64,000 bases of DNA from Methylorubrum suomiense (GCF_022179765.1 NZ_BPRE01000019.1:29102-93101), one strand, 5' to 3'; shown: positions 24,939 to 33,881, counted from the stretch's first letter. Notes: a model not told the origin generated them from the sequence alone. Translations and numbers: made by a program.

Positions 24939-25949
24939 TCAGCCGGCCTTGGCTCGCGCCAGGAACTCCTCGTAGGCGCCCGCCACGGCCTCCGTCCGCT
25001 CGAAATGCGGGAAGGCCCCCGTCGGCAGTCGCCGGACCGTCCAGTTCGGTCGGCCCACGACCTCGCCGACATGGCGGTAATCCACGAAGTCGCCCCGCGC
25101 GCCGTGGACCATGAAGATCGGGAGCGTCAGCGCCTCGTAGACCCGCGTGGTGTCGTCGGGGAACAGGTAGCCCGCGATGAACGAGAACGGCGCGTGCTCG
25201 GCCCCCGGCTGATGGGCCGAGAGCTGGTCGTAGGCGAAGAGCCCCTCGTCGATGTCGCGGCTGCCCCAGGTCTTCTCGAGGAAGAAGCGCATGCTCGGGG
25301 CGCTCACCAGGGCGTCGAAGAGCGGCCGCCCCCAGAGCGGGAAGCGGACGATCCGGCGCGTCACGGCGCTGCCGCGATGCGCGTCCAGGGGCCCGCGGCC
25401 CGAAAGCCGGGCATCGAACCCCGTCGGGCTGATCAGGCCGAGGCTGGAAAACAGGGCCGGCCGGTCGAGGGCGGCGCGGGCGAGGAAGGCGCAGGACAGG
25501 GACAGGGCGACGGCGTCGATCGCCCCGCCGCCGTGGCGGCCGGAAATCTCGGCCGCCGCGTCGAGGATCGCGTCGGCCATGAGGCGGGGCGTGTAGACGC
25601 GGTCGGCCCGCTCGGACGAGCCGAAGCCGGGCAGTTCCAGGGCGTAGACGGGCCGCGACCCGCGAAACCGTTCGTAGAGCGGCCGGACCTCGTAGGCGTT
25701 GGCCGCCGCGTTGATCGAGTGGATCAGGAGGAGCGGGCGGCCGGCGCGCGCATCCGCCGCGTAGAGGCCGACCCCGCCGGCGCGCGTGCGCAGGCGGGTC
25801 CGCCGCCCCGGCAGCGCCGGGGGGAGGGGGCCGCTCCGATTGAGGCCGAGATGGCTCCACGCGATCCAGGCACCCGCCGCCGCGAGCGGCAGCAGGGCGG
25901 CGGCCTTCAGGGCCTTGCCCTGCCCGACCGATCTCCGTGTCCGATCCAC
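24939..25949 (-). CDS. Membrane-anchored alpha/beta hydrolase
   Basis: A 336-residue hydrolase. The N-terminal hydrophobic stretch (about 14-34) looks like a signal anchor. The catalytic domain has LLLIHSINAAANAYEVRP (oxyanion-strand region) and YALELPGFGSSERADRVYT. The nucleophile region DAVALSLSCAFLARAA has a serine in an unusual SLSCA elbow rather than GxSxG. HGARGDFVDY carries the acid and TGAFPHFER the histidine. The lack of glycines in the elbow is notable but known in some families. Substrate unknown. Upstream lies a hairpin-rich gap, so it is probably transcribed alone. Confidence 0.8.
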   Translation of the reverse strand: MDRTRRSVGQGKALKAAALLPLAAAGAWIAWSHLGLNRSGPLPPALPGRRTRLRTRAGGVGLYAADARAGRPLLLIHSINAAANAYEVRPLYERFRGSRPVYALELPGFGSSERADRVYTPRLMADAILDAAAEISGRHGGGAIDAVALSLSCAFLARAALDRPALFSSLGLISPTGFDARLSGRGPLDAHRGSAVTRRIVRFPLWGRPLFDALVSAPSMRFFLEKTWGSRDIDEGLFAYDQLSAHQPGAEHAPFSFIAGYLFPDDTTRVYEALTLPIFMVHGARGDFVDYRHVGEVVGRPNWTVRRLPTGAFPHFERTEAVAGAYEEFLARAKAG

Positions 25950-25963
25950 CGATTGCCTCCGGG

Positions 25964-26004
25964 CCGAAGCATCGTCCTGGATCGTATCCGGGAGGATGCT
26001 TCGG
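25964..26004. repeat. 10-bp perfect inverted repeat
   Basis: CCGAAGCATC and GATGCTTCGG are perfect inverted copies separated by 21 bases. The element lies just upstream of the hydrolase ATG (25949), inside what would be its leader, so it could be an operator or a leader hairpin. Confidence 0.5.
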
Positions 26005-26015
26005 GTTCTTGTGCC

Positions 26016-26060
26016 GCATCGGCTTTTCCGAAAGCCGGTTCCCGCCTTTCAGGCCGATGC
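26016..26060. repeat. Dispersed palindromic repeat, copy 2
   Basis: A 45-base element with terminal GCATCGG/CCGATGC and the internal CTTTTC, GAAAGCCGG, CGCCTTTCAGG. It matches the copy at 9606-9651 at roughly four of five positions by eye. Confidence 0.55.
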
Positions 26061-26118
26061 TCCAGCCATGTCCGGCGACAACGCGAGGCGGAGCGGAGGT
26101 TTCCCGTTCCCTAAGCTG

Positions 26119-26149
26119 CACGAAACAGGACCGATGGTCCCGTTTCGTG
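26119..26149. terminator. Long hairpin downstream of the MFS gene
   Basis: CACGAAAC-A-GGACC and GGTCC-C-GTTTCGTG pair over 13 of 14 positions around a GAT loop. It lies about 50 bases after the MFS stop in the direction of transcription. A T-run is lacking. Confidence 0.45.
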
Positions 26150-26163
26150 TCTCCGCGCGGGGG

Positions 26164-26194
26164 CGATCGACGATGATCGGAGCATCGTCGATCG
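26164..26194 (-). terminator. Perfect 12-bp hairpin directly after the MFS stop codon
   Basis: CGATCGACGATG and CATCGTCGATCG are perfectly complementary with a seven-base loop and begin three bases after the MFS stop. Strong stem, no T-run; a likely transcript end or 3' stabiliser. Confidence 0.5.
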
Positions 26195-26197
26195 GTG

Positions 26198-27676
26198 TCA
26201 GGCCGAGGCCAGCGGCTTCGACACGTCCTCCAGCGACTTGCCCTCGGCCGCCGTGCCGTAGAGCCCGCCGACGACCGCCGCGACCGCCATCAGCGCGGCC
26301 CCGACCAGGTAGCCGACCAGCACCCACTCGCGCGATCCGGTCTCGACCAGCGAGCCGAACAGGAGCGGGCCGGAGACGCCGCCGATGCCGGTGCCGAGGG
26401 CGTAGAAGGCGGCAATCGCCAGCGCCCGGATCTCCAGGGGGAAGGTCTCGGCGACCGTGAGATAGGCCGAGCTGGCGGCGGCGGATGCGAAGAAGAACAC
26501 CACCATCCAGGCCGCGGTCTGGCCCACGGGGCCGAGGATGCCGAGCTGGAACAGGTAGCCGACGGCGGCCAGCAGCACGGCCGAGATGCCGTAGGTCGCC
26601 GCGATCATCGGGCGCCGGCCCACCGTGTCGAACAGGCGCCCCAGCAGCACCGGCCCGAGGAAGGAGCCCAGGGCGAAGGGCAGCAGGTACCAGCCGACAT
26701 CGCCGCCGGGCACGCCGTAGAAGCGCTCCAGCACGAGCGCGTAGGTGAAGAACAGGGCGTTGTAGAAGAACGCCTGGGCGATCATCAGCGCCAGGCCGAC
26801 CAGCGTCTGGCGGCGGTTCGTCACGAACATCGCCCCGGCCACCTCGGAGAGCGGGGTGTGGCTGCGGACCTTGAGCCGCAGGTGTCGCCCCGCCTCGGGC
26901 GGGGGCAGGGTGATGCCGTCATCGGTGAAGCGCTTCTCGATGCCGGTCACCACCCGGTCGGCCTCCGCGGCGTAGCCGTGGGTGACGAGCCAGCGCGGGC
27001 TCTCGGGAATCCAGGTGCGCAGGAGCAGGATCACGAGGCCGATCCCGCCGCCGACGAAGAAGGCGACGCGCCAGCCCCAGGCCGGATCGATCACCTCCGG
27101 TCGCAGCAGGGCGATCGACAGGAACGAGCCGAGCGCCGCGCCGATCCAGAACGAGCCGTTGATGACGAGGTCGGTCCAGCCGCGCACGCGGGCCGGGATC
27201 AGCTCCTGGATGGTCGAATTGATCGCCGTGTACTCGCCGCCGATTCCCGCCCCGGTGAGGAAGCGGAACAGGCAGAAGCTGGTGATGTCCCAGGACAGGC
27301 CCGTGGCCGCGGTCGCCATCAGGTAGAGGGCCAGCGTGATGAAGAACAGCTTCTTGCGCCCGATCCGGTCGGTGAGCCAGCCGAAGCCGACCGCGCCCGT
27401 CACCGCGCCGACGAGGTAGGAACTCGCCGCCAATCCGACGTCGAACTCGGTGAAGGCCATCGGCTCCTTGCGGAGCGCGCCGACGAGGGCGCCGGCGAGC
27501 GTCACCTCCAGCCCGTCGAGCACCCAGGTGATGCCGAGGGCGACGATGACGAGGGTGTGGAACCGTCCGAAGGGCAGCCGGTCGAGCCGGGCGGAGATGT
27601 CGGTGTCGATGACGGTCCCGGCCGCCACCCGCTCGGGCGCCGCAGCCCCGGCCTGACCTTCCGCTCGGCTCGCCAT
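26198..27676 (-). CDS. MFS transporter, sugar/metabolite:H+ symporter type
   Basis: A 492-residue inner-membrane transporter with about 12 hydrophobic helices. MFS signatures are GFGWLTDRIGRKKLFFITL in the loop between helices 2 and 3 (G-x3-D-x-x-G-R-K/R), WIPESPRWLVTHG after helix 6 (the PESPRxL text of the sugar-porter and aromatic-acid groups), and GRLFDTVGRRPMI in the C-terminal half. The D in WVLDGLEVTL of helix 1 is typical of the metabolite:H+ symporter group. The ATG at 27676 is chosen because the frame upstream has no helix. Substrate cannot be read from the sequence. Confidence 0.88.
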   Translation of the reverse strand: MASRAEGQAGAAAPERVAAGTVIDTDISARLDRLPFGRFHTLVIVALGITWVLDGLEVTLAGALVGALRKEPMAFTEFDVGLAASSYLVGAVTGAVGFGWLTDRIGRKKLFFITLALYLMATAATGLSWDITSFCLFRFLTGAGIGGEYTAINSTIQELIPARVRGWTDLVINGSFWIGAALGSFLSIALLRPEVIDPAWGWRVAFFVGGGIGLVILLLRTWIPESPRWLVTHGYAAEADRVVTGIEKRFTDDGITLPPPEAGRHLRLKVRSHTPLSEVAGAMFVTNRRQTLVGLALMIAQAFFYNALFFTYALVLERFYGVPGGDVGWYLLPFALGSFLGPVLLGRLFDTVGRRPMIAATYGISAVLLAAVGYLFQLGILGPVGQTAAWMVVFFFASAAASSAYLTVAETFPLEIRALAIAAFYALGTGIGGVSGPLLFGSLVETGSREWVLVGYLVGAALMAVAAVVGGLYGTAAEGKSLEDVSKPLASA

Positions 27677-27796
27677 TGGCCCCCCGTTTACCCTGAATCC
27701 AGACAATTGTTCGCAACCGCCGCCTGGGCGTGGTGCGTATTCATGTCCGGCAACGCTTGGATGCGCGAAATGGCCCCATCCCCAGGGCCCGAAGCC

Positions 27797-28096
27797 ATGC
27801 ATTCTCCCGCCAGCGCCTTCTCGAGAGCCGTCTTCCTGCCGCTCGCCGGCCTCGGCGCGGTGCTCGCCGCCTCGGCCCTGGCCTCGGATCGGCCGGATGC
27901 GTCCGGCGCCGAACGCTGGTCGCTGCGGCCGATCCGAACTTCCGTGCCGGCCTCGGCCCCCGTTCTGGCCCCGGTCCCTGCCCCGGTGCTGCGGGGAGCC
28001 AAGGCGATCCCGCTCTCGGACCTGCCCGGCGAGCGGCGCTCGGTGCGCATCGTCTATCAGGGCTACGGCCCGATCACGGTGGCGTCGGAGCGCTGA
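27797..28096 (+). CDS. Small putative exported protein
   Basis: A 99-residue protein. An N-terminal hydrophobic stretch (about residues 10-28, VFLPLAGLGAVLAASALAS) resembles a Sec signal with a cleavage region near ALAS. The rest is proline/alanine-rich and then ends in VRIVYQGYGPITVASE, a small beta-rich tail. An in-frame ATG at 27743 would add 18 residues before the signal and is less likely. No family recognised. It is divergent from the MFS gene and converges with the monooxygenase gene. Confidence 0.5.
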   Translation: MHSPASAFSRAVFLPLAGLGAVLAASALASDRPDASGAERWSLRPIRTSVPASAPVLAPVPAPVLRGAKAIPLSDLPGERRSVRIVYQGYGPITVASER

Positions 28097-28166
28097 CGCG
28101 GGTGTCTCGAATTCAATCCGGTCGATCCCTCGGGATGGCGGGTCTAGCCTTCGCTCGAGCGCCGGA

Positions 28167-29633
28167 TCAGGCCGGCCCGATCAGGGCGTAATCCCCGCGC
28201 CGCAGCCGCTTTGTCTGCCGGCGATAGGATGTGGCCGTGCCGGGCCAGAGGGTCCGGTTGCGTCCCGCCGCGTCGAGATACCAGCTGCCGCAGCCGCCGC
28301 GCGCCCAGATGCTGTCGGCGAGGCGAGCGTCGATCGCCGCGCGGACCCGCGCCTGCGCTTCCGGCCGCACCTCCAGCGCCCGGCCCGGATGGTCGCGCAG
28401 CCACGCCAGCGCCCCGAGCACGTGCTCGACCTGCGCCTCGACCATCGCCAGGACCGAGTTGTGGCCGAGCCCGGTATTCGGCCCCAGCAGCAGGAACAGA
28501 TTCGGGAAGCCCGTCATCGCGACGCCGTGGAGCGCGTCCGCCCCGTCGCGCCACGCCTGGGCCAGGGTCCGGCCGCCACGCCCGACAATGTCGAGCCGGT
28601 CGTAGCTGCCCGAGGGGGAGAAGCCGGTGGCGAGGATCAGCACGTCGAGGGGGTGCTCGGTCCCGTCCGCGGTGACGACGCCCCCGGGTCGCACCGCGCG
28701 GACGGGCTCGGTGACAAGGCTCACGTCGGGCCGTCCGAGCGCCGGGTAGAAATCGTCCGACAGGAGCACCCGCTTGCAGCCGAGCCGGTAGGACGGCGTC
28801 AGCCGCCGCCGCAGGTCCGGATCGGCGATCGCGGTCTTGAGGTGGGACCGGGCGAGCGCCTCCGCCCCGGCGGTCAGCCACGAGACGCGGGTGAAGCCGA
28901 AGAGCGCGGTCAGCTCCCGCCGCCAGAACAGGCTGGCCCGGTAGAGCCGGCGCAGGGCCCCGATCCGCAGAAACGCCTTCGCCCCCGCGGAATAGGGACG
29001 GTCGTGGCGGGGCAGGATCCAGGGCGGATTGCGCTGGAACACGGTGAGATGGGCCGCCGTCCCGGCGATGGCCGGCACGATCTGCACCGCGCTCGCCCCC
29101 GTGCCGATCACGCCGACCCGGCGGCCCGCCAGCGTGCGGCGATGGTCCCACTCGGCGGAATGGAAACAGGCCCCGGCGAAACCGTCGAGGCCCGGCAGGG
29201 CGGGCCGGGCGGGCTGGTGCAGGGCGCCCACCGCCCCGACGAGGACCCGGGCGACGAGGAGGCCCCGGTCGGTCTCGACGCGCCAGAGGCAGGACGCGGC
29301 GTCGAAGCTGGCCCGCCTTACGGTCGTGCCGAGGCGCAGGCGATCCCCTAATCCGTTCTCGGCCACGAGGTCTTCGAGATAGGCCTGGATCTCGCCCTGG
29401 GCGGGGAAGAGCCGCGACCAGCCGGAGCGCGGCGCGAAGGACAGGGAGTAGAGATGGGCGGGGACGTCGCTCGCCGCGCCCGGATAGGTGTTGTCCCGCC
29501 ACGTGCCGCCGATCCGGTCGGCCTTCTCCAGGATCGCGAAGCGGGAGAAGCCAGCCCGGTCCGCCCGGATCGCCATGGCGAGGCCGGAGAAGCCCGCGCC
29601 GACGATGATCAGATCGAGGACGGGCGCGCTCAC
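28167..29633 (-). CDS. Flavin-dependent Baeyer-Villiger-type monooxygenase
   Basis: A 488-residue FAD/NADPH enzyme. The first Rossmann motif is IIVGAGFSG (GxGxxG at 12-17). The class-defining fingerprint FxGxxxHxxxWD is present exactly as FAGACFHSAEWD (152-163). The second, NADPH-binding motif GVIGTGASAVQ follows near 177. VLILATGFSPSG near the C-terminus is the flavin monooxygenase ATG motif. Such enzymes insert oxygen next to a ketone to give an ester or lactone, using a cytosolic C4a-peroxyflavin. The GTG start overlaps the stop of the upstream esterase gene. With the SDR and esterase genes it forms a three-gene operon. The actual ketone is unknown. Confidence 0.88.
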   Translation of the reverse strand: MSAPVLDLIIVGAGFSGLAMAIRADRAGFSRFAILEKADRIGGTWRDNTYPGAASDVPAHLYSLSFAPRSGWSRLFPAQGEIQAYLEDLVAENGLGDRLRLGTTVRRASFDAASCLWRVETDRGLLVARVLVGAVGALHQPARPALPGLDGFAGACFHSAEWDHRRTLAGRRVGVIGTGASAVQIVPAIAGTAAHLTVFQRNPPWILPRHDRPYSAGAKAFLRIGALRRLYRASLFWRRELTALFGFTRVSWLTAGAEALARSHLKTAIADPDLRRRLTPSYRLGCKRVLLSDDFYPALGRPDVSLVTEPVRAVRPGGVVTADGTEHPLDVLILATGFSPSGSYDRLDIVGRGGRTLAQAWRDGADALHGVAMTGFPNLFLLLGPNTGLGHNSVLAMVEAQVEHVLGALAWLRDHPGRALEVRPEAQARVRAAIDARLADSIWARGGCGSWYLDAAGRNRTLWPGTATSYRRQTKRLRRGDYALIGPA

Positions 29634-30538
29634 GCGGCGGCCTCCGCCTCCGGCGCCGCGCCGAGCGTAGCGCGGAGGAAGGTCGCCGCCTCGCCCAGCG
29701 AACGGTGGGCCTCCGGCAGGATGCTCTCGGCGAGTTGCCAAGCATGCGGCACCACCGGGAACACCGTGAGCGAGACCGGCACGCCGGCCGCGCGGGCCTT
29801 CTCGGCGAGCCGCAGGGAATCGTCGCGCAGGATCTCCCGGGTGCCGACATGGATCAGGAGCGGCGGCAGGCCGGACAGGTCCGCCTCGATCGGCGAGGCG
29901 CGGGGATCGGCCGGATCCGCGCCCGCAAGGTAGGTCGGCACCAGCCGGGCCAGCGCCTCGGGGCGGAGCATCGCGTCGCGGCGCGCATTCGTGCGCAGCG
30001 AGGGGCTGCGGCCGATGAGATCGGTGGCGGGGGAGAATAGGGCCGCGCCCGCGGGCCGCGGCAGGCCGAGCCGCTGCGCCTCGATCATCGTGGCAAGCGC
30101 GAGGTTGCCGCCCGCGGAATCCCCCGCGATGGTGGCCGGTCCCCGGCCGGACAGCGCCGCCCAGGCGGCGGTGCAATCCTCGACCGCTGCCGGGAAGGGC
30201 TGCTCCGGAGCGAGGCGGTAATCGGGGGCGAACACCCGGAAACCGGCCCGCGCGAAACGGCCGGTCACGGGGCGATACAGCCGGGCCGAACAGGCGATGA
30301 AACCGCCGCCGTGGATGTAGAGCAGGGTGGGGCGCCGCTCCGGCCCGTCCTCCCCCTCGGCCCATTCTCCCGGCACGCCGCCGAGTTCGCCCGGGGTGAA
30401 GGCGACGCCCGGCGGCGGCCGGAACGTGTCACGGTCGAAGGCCCGGCGGATCGCCGCGATGTCGGACTGGCCGCTGAGGCGCGCCTTCACGGCGAGCCGC
30501 ACGGCAATGTCGTAGAAATGCGCCCGCAGGCTCGCCAT
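29630..30538 (-). CDS. Acetyl-esterase/hormone-sensitive-lipase family hydrolase
   Basis: A 302-residue cytosolic esterase. The HSL-family oxyanion motif HGGGF is at 76-80, followed by FAPDYRLAPEQPFPAAVED, typical of the group. The nucleophile elbow is GDSAGGNLA with Ser141. The acid and histidine lie in LLIHVGTREILRDDS and VVPHAWQL. It would hydrolyse the ester or lactone made by the monooxygenase encoded next. The gene starts 12 bases after the upstream SDR stop and overlaps the monooxygenase start by four bases, so the three are surely cotranscribed. Confidence 0.9.
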   Translation of the reverse strand: MASLRAHFYDIAVRLAVKARLSGQSDIAAIRRAFDRDTFRPPPGVAFTPGELGGVPGEWAEGEDGPERRPTLLYIHGGGFIACSARLYRPVTGRFARAGFRVFAPDYRLAPEQPFPAAVEDCTAAWAALSGRGPATIAGDSAGGNLALATMIEAQRLGLPRPAGAALFSPATDLIGRSPSLRTNARRDAMLRPEALARLVPTYLAGADPADPRASPIEADLSGLPPLLIHVGTREILRDDSLRLAEKARAAGVPVSLTVFPVVPHAWQLAESILPEAHRSLGEAATFLRATLGAAPEAEAAA

Positions 30539-30550
30539 GCTCGACCTCGC

Positions 30551-31375
30551 TCACCCTTCGTCCATGCCCCGGCGGATCAACGACCAGTAGCGCACCGGCA
30601 TCAGGCGCTGGATCAGCAGCGCCCGGCGGGCATCCTTCCCGATGACGACGCGGCGCTCGCGCCGTTCGATGCCGCGCAGGATCGCGGCGGCGGCGACCTC
30701 CGGCTCCATCGTCAGCAGGCGCTCGAAGGCAGCGAGGCCCTGGGTCGTGGCCGCCGGATCGAGCGTGCGGGGCAGGCGGGCATTGCGGGCGATGCGGGTC
30801 GCCACGCCGCCGGGATGGACCAGGGTGACGCCGAGGCCGGTGCCCTCGTATTCATGGGCCAGCGCTTCCGAGAAGCCGCGCACCGCGAATTTGCTGGCGG
30901 CGTAGGCCGCCTGCCCCGCCGGCGCGATGATGCCGAACAGGCTCGAAAGATTGACGATCTGGGCCTGCGGCTCGGCCCGCAGCAGCGGCAGGCAGGCATG
31001 GGTGAGGCGCATCACCGCGTGGAGATTCACGTCCATCAGCCACGCCACGTCGTCGAGATCGGTCTCCTCGAAGCGCCCGGCCAAGGCGACGCCGGCATTG
31101 TTGACCAGCAGATGGAGCCCGCCATGACGGGACTGGACCGCGGCGGGCAGGGCCGCGATGGCCCCCGCATCGGCAAGGTCGAGGGCGTGCTCGCTCACCG
31201 CGACGCCCTGGGCCCGGGCCGACGCGGCCACCGTGGCCAGACCCTCGCCGTCGCGGTCGGCCAGCGCCAGGGCGCAGCCGCGCGCGGCGAGCGCCCGGCT
31301 CAGCGCCGCGCCGATCCCGCTCGACGCCCCCGTGACGAGGGCGGTGCGGCCTCCGACGACGAAGGAGCGCGCCAT
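30551..31375 (-). CDS. Short-chain dehydrogenase/reductase
   Basis: A 274-residue classical SDR. It has the cofactor motif TGASSGIG (15-22), the structural NNAG (92-95), the catalytic serine in NLSS (about 144-145) and YAASK with Tyr158 and Lys162. ALADRDGEG after strand 2, with the acidic D, suggests NAD preference. The C-terminal extension (VIGKDARRALLIQRLMPVRYW) is typical of the group that includes mycobacterial SadH. First gene of the operon with the esterase and monooxygenase. It could oxidise a secondary alcohol to the ketone used by the monooxygenase. The assigned direction is inference. Confidence 0.9.
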   Translation of the reverse strand: MARSFVVGGRTALVTGASSGIGAALSRALAARGCALALADRDGEGLATVAASARAQGVAVSEHALDLADAGAIAALPAAVQSRHGGLHLLVNNAGVALAGRFEETDLDDVAWLMDVNLHAVMRLTHACLPLLRAEPQAQIVNLSSLFGIIAPAGQAAYAASKFAVRGFSEALAHEYEGTGLGVTLVHPGGVATRIARNARLPRTLDPAATTQGLAAFERLLTMEPEVAAAAILRGIERRERRVVIGKDARRALLIQRLMPVRYWSLIRRGMDEG

Positions 31376-31823
31376 CACCCCCGCACCCCCGGCCGGCCCC
31401 GCGCGGGGCGAGGGCGCGGCGCGGTGGGGGCGGGCCGGCAGAGGGCGGGCAGGGACGGGAACGGGGGCAGGGCTCTGGCTCCGAAACAGACACGCTGAGG
31501 TCGGGCCAAAGCCTTCCGGCGTCAAGGCGACGAAAAGGCGAGGGATGCAGGGCAGCGTTGTCGGCGGGTCGCCTCGCCGTACCGAATCCGAGCGCGGCTC
31601 TTGCGGTCGATCGCACGGGGCGCCCGCCCGAGTCCTGTCCTTGCGGCCTGTCCGCTGGTAGGTCGGCGGTGGCCGCATCGCCGGGCGATGTCCTGCAGAG
31701 CCTTCCGGCGCGGCGCCGGGGGCCCGAGCGGACCGAACCGGCGCCGCGGCGCACGCTCCCAGGTCCGCCCCCCATCGACCGGACGATCACCGCCCGGTCC
31801 GCCCCGGTATTCGGATATCCCAC
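31376..31823. other. Intergenic region between divergent SDR operon and EamA gene
   Basis: No supported gene. It is GC-rich without persistent coding character in a single frame and must contain the promoters for both flanking transcripts. The stretch around 31376-31460 is simple, G/C-only sequence. I see no strong hairpin or operator. Confidence 0.35.
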
Positions 31824-32789
31824 GTGCCATCAGACCCTGACCGGCGACGCGGCTCCGCGGTCACCGCCTACGCGATCCTGACCTTCACGGCGCTGCTCTG
31901 GGCCGGCAACGCGGTGGCCGGGAAATGGGCGGTCGGCGAGGTGTCGCCGCAGGCGCTGACGACCCTGCGCTGGGCCTTCGCCTTCGCGCTGCTGGCGGTG
32001 ATCGCCCGCCGCCAGGTCGCGGCGGAATGGCCGCGCCTGCTGCCGCGCTGGCGCTACGTGCTCGCCATGGGGGCGAGCGGCTACACGGTGTTCGCGAGCC
32101 TGTTCTACGCGGCGGGCGCCCACACCACCGCCCTCAACGTCGCCCTGATCCAGGGGGCGGTGCCGATCTTCGTCATGCTCCTGAACTTTCTCGTCCGCGG
32201 CGCGGGCGTGCGGGCCGGGCAGGCGGCCGGCGCGGCCGTCACGCTGGCGGGTGTCGCGGTCGCCTCGACCCACGGCGATCTCGACGCGCTGCGCACCCTG
32301 ACCTTCAATCTCGGGGACGGGCTGATGCTCGCCGCCAGCCTCGTCTATGCCGGCTACACCGTGGCGCTGCCGTCGCGGCCCGCGGTGTCGGGGCTCGTCT
32401 TCTTCACCGGGCTGGCGCTGGCCGCCCTCCTGTCCTCGCTGCCGCCGCTCGCCGTCGAATGGGCGGCCGGGCGCTTGATCTGGCCGACGCTTCCCCTCGG
32501 CTGGCCCCTCGTCGCCTTCGTGGCGCTCGGGCCATCGCTCCTCGCGCAGCTCTCCTATATCCGCGGCGTCGAGCTGATCGGTCCGAACCGGGCAGGCCTG
32601 TTCGTCAATCTCGTGCCGGTGTTCGGAGCGGGTCTCGCCGTGATGCTCGCGGGCGAGCCGTTCGATGCCTTCGACGGCGTGGCCCTCGCCCTCGTCCTCG
32701 GCGGCATCCTGATCGCCGAGACCGCCGGGCGGCGGGCATCGGTCCGTGGAAGGAAAACCAAAGGTTGTGGTGATGAGGTCACAGGTTAG
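31824..32789 (+). CDS. EamA/DMT family permease
   Basis: A 321-residue inner-membrane protein with ten hydrophobic helices in two five-helix EamA halves. The first half starts AYAILTFTALLWAGNAVAGKWAVGEVSP, the classical DMT opening (W-G-x-N-x-x-x-x-K). The second starts at GDGLMLAASLVYAGYTVAL and ends GPNRAGLFVNLVPVFGAGLAVMLAGEP, the usual EamA signature. Members export amino acids, purines or other metabolites. The start is GTG. It ends 15 bases before the histidine kinase gene on the same strand, so those two may be cotranscribed. Substrate unknown. Confidence 0.88.
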   Translation: MPSDPDRRRGSAVTAYAILTFTALLWAGNAVAGKWAVGEVSPQALTTLRWAFAFALLAVIARRQVAAEWPRLLPRWRYVLAMGASGYTVFASLFYAAGAHTTALNVALIQGAVPIFVMLLNFLVRGAGVRAGQAAGAAVTLAGVAVASTHGDLDALRTLTFNLGDGLMLAASLVYAGYTVALPSRPAVSGLVFFTGLALAALLSSLPPLAVEWAAGRLIWPTLPLGWPLVAFVALGPSLLAQLSYIRGVELIGPNRAGLFVNLVPVFGAGLAVMLAGEPFDAFDGVALALVLGGILIAETAGRRASVRGRKTKGCGDEVTG

Positions 32790-32804
32790 GCGCATCCATC
32801 GGCT

Positions 32805-33881
32805 ATGACATCCGCGAATCACCGAAGCCGGACCTCTCCTCCGCCGATGCCCTCAGCTTCCACCCCCCCGCCGCGGGCCGGTGAACGGCTCGCTCCGCTG
32901 CGCGCCCTGCCGCCCTGGGCCGGCGACGCGGTCGCCGTGGCCATCACCCTGCTCGCGACCGGCCTGCGCCTCCTGCTCGATCCGGTGCTGCCGCCGGGCT
33001 TCCCGTTCCTGACCTTCTTCCCCGCCGTCGTCCTGACGACGTTCTTCTTCGGGCTGCGGCCGGGCATCGTCTGCGCGGTGCTGTCGGGGCTGGCGGCGTG
33101 GTACTTCTTCGTGAAACCGGTCTACTCGTTCGTGCTGAACGCGCAGACCGCCCTGGCGCTCACCTTCTACGCCTTCATCGTCACCGTCGACATCGCGCTG
33201 ATCCACTGGATGCGCGTGGCGGGGGAGCGTCTGGCCGCCGAGCGGGCGGTGACCGCCGACCTCTACGAGCAGCAGCGCACCATGTTCCAGGAGCTGCAGC
33301 ATCGGGTCGCCAACAACATGCAGTTCGTGGCCGCGCTCCTCGCCCTGCAGAAGCGCAAGATCGCCGACGATCCCCGGGCGGCGGCGGAGGCCTTCGACGA
33401 GGCTCAGGCCCGGCTGGAGACGATCGCCCGCATCCACCGCCGCCTCTACGATCCGAGCCGGATCGATCAGCCGGTCGGCCAGTACCTTCAGGAATTGTGC
33501 AGCGACCTCCTCGAGGCCACCGGCGCGCGCAACATCGTCTGCCTCGTCGACGTGCCGCCGCTGCGCTTCGACCTCGCCCGGCTGACGACCCTGTCGCTCC
33601 TCGTGGTCGAGGTCGTCACCAACGCCCTCAAGCACGCCTTCACCGAATCCGCGCGCGGCACCATCACGATCCGTCTGGAGCAGCTGCAGGGGAGCATGAC
33701 GGCGCTGACCATCACCGATGACGGTCCCGGCATCCCGGCAGACTTCGATCCGACGGCGAGCCGCAGCCTCGGCTTCCGCATCGTCCAGGGGCTTGCCGCC
33801 CAGCTCGACGGCACGCTCACCTATGCCAATGACGGCGGCACCGTCGTACGTCTCGTATTCCCCGGCGGCCGGGCGGCGTGA
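32805..33881 (+). CDS. Membrane sensor histidine kinase, DUF4118 plus HisKA_2
   Basis: A 358-residue kinase. The N-terminal membrane part (about 40-135, three or four helices) contains FPAVVLTTFFFGLRPGIVCAVLSG and WYFFVKPVYSF. This is the DUF4118 module also found in KdpD. A short linker leads to a HisKA_2-type H-box, ELQHRVANNMQFVAALLALQ with His166, followed by an ATPase domain with EVVTNALKHAF (N-box) and TDDGPGIP (G1). No receiver or PAS domain is present. Its partner regulator is not adjacent. It converges on kdpE, 13 bases between the two stops. The shared DUF4118 with KdpD suggests a related stimulus, which is inference. Confidence 0.88.
   Translation: MTSANHRSRTSPPPMPSASTPPPRAGERLAPLRALPPWAGDAVAVAITLLATGLRLLLDPVLPPGFPFLTFFPAVVLTTFFFGLRPGIVCAVLSGLAAWYFFVKPVYSFVLNAQTALALTFYAFIVTVDIALIHWMRVAGERLAAERAVTADLYEQQRTMFQELQHRVANNMQFVAALLALQKRKIADDPRAAAEAFDEAQARLETIARIHRRLYDPSRIDQPVGQYLQELCSDLLEATGARNIVCLVDVPPLRFDLARLTTLSLLVVEVVTNALKHAFTESARGTITIRLEQLQGSMTALTITDDGPGIPADFDPTASRSLGFRIVQGLAAQLDGTLTYANDGGTVVRLVFPGGRAA

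Noticed and set aside
26195..28096. A 633-codon open frame on the plus strand
   Set aside because: It lies antisense to the MFS gene and is low-complexity H/G/E/R-rich, a typical GC-rich shadow. Only its last 99 codons, beyond the MFS start, look like a real small gene.
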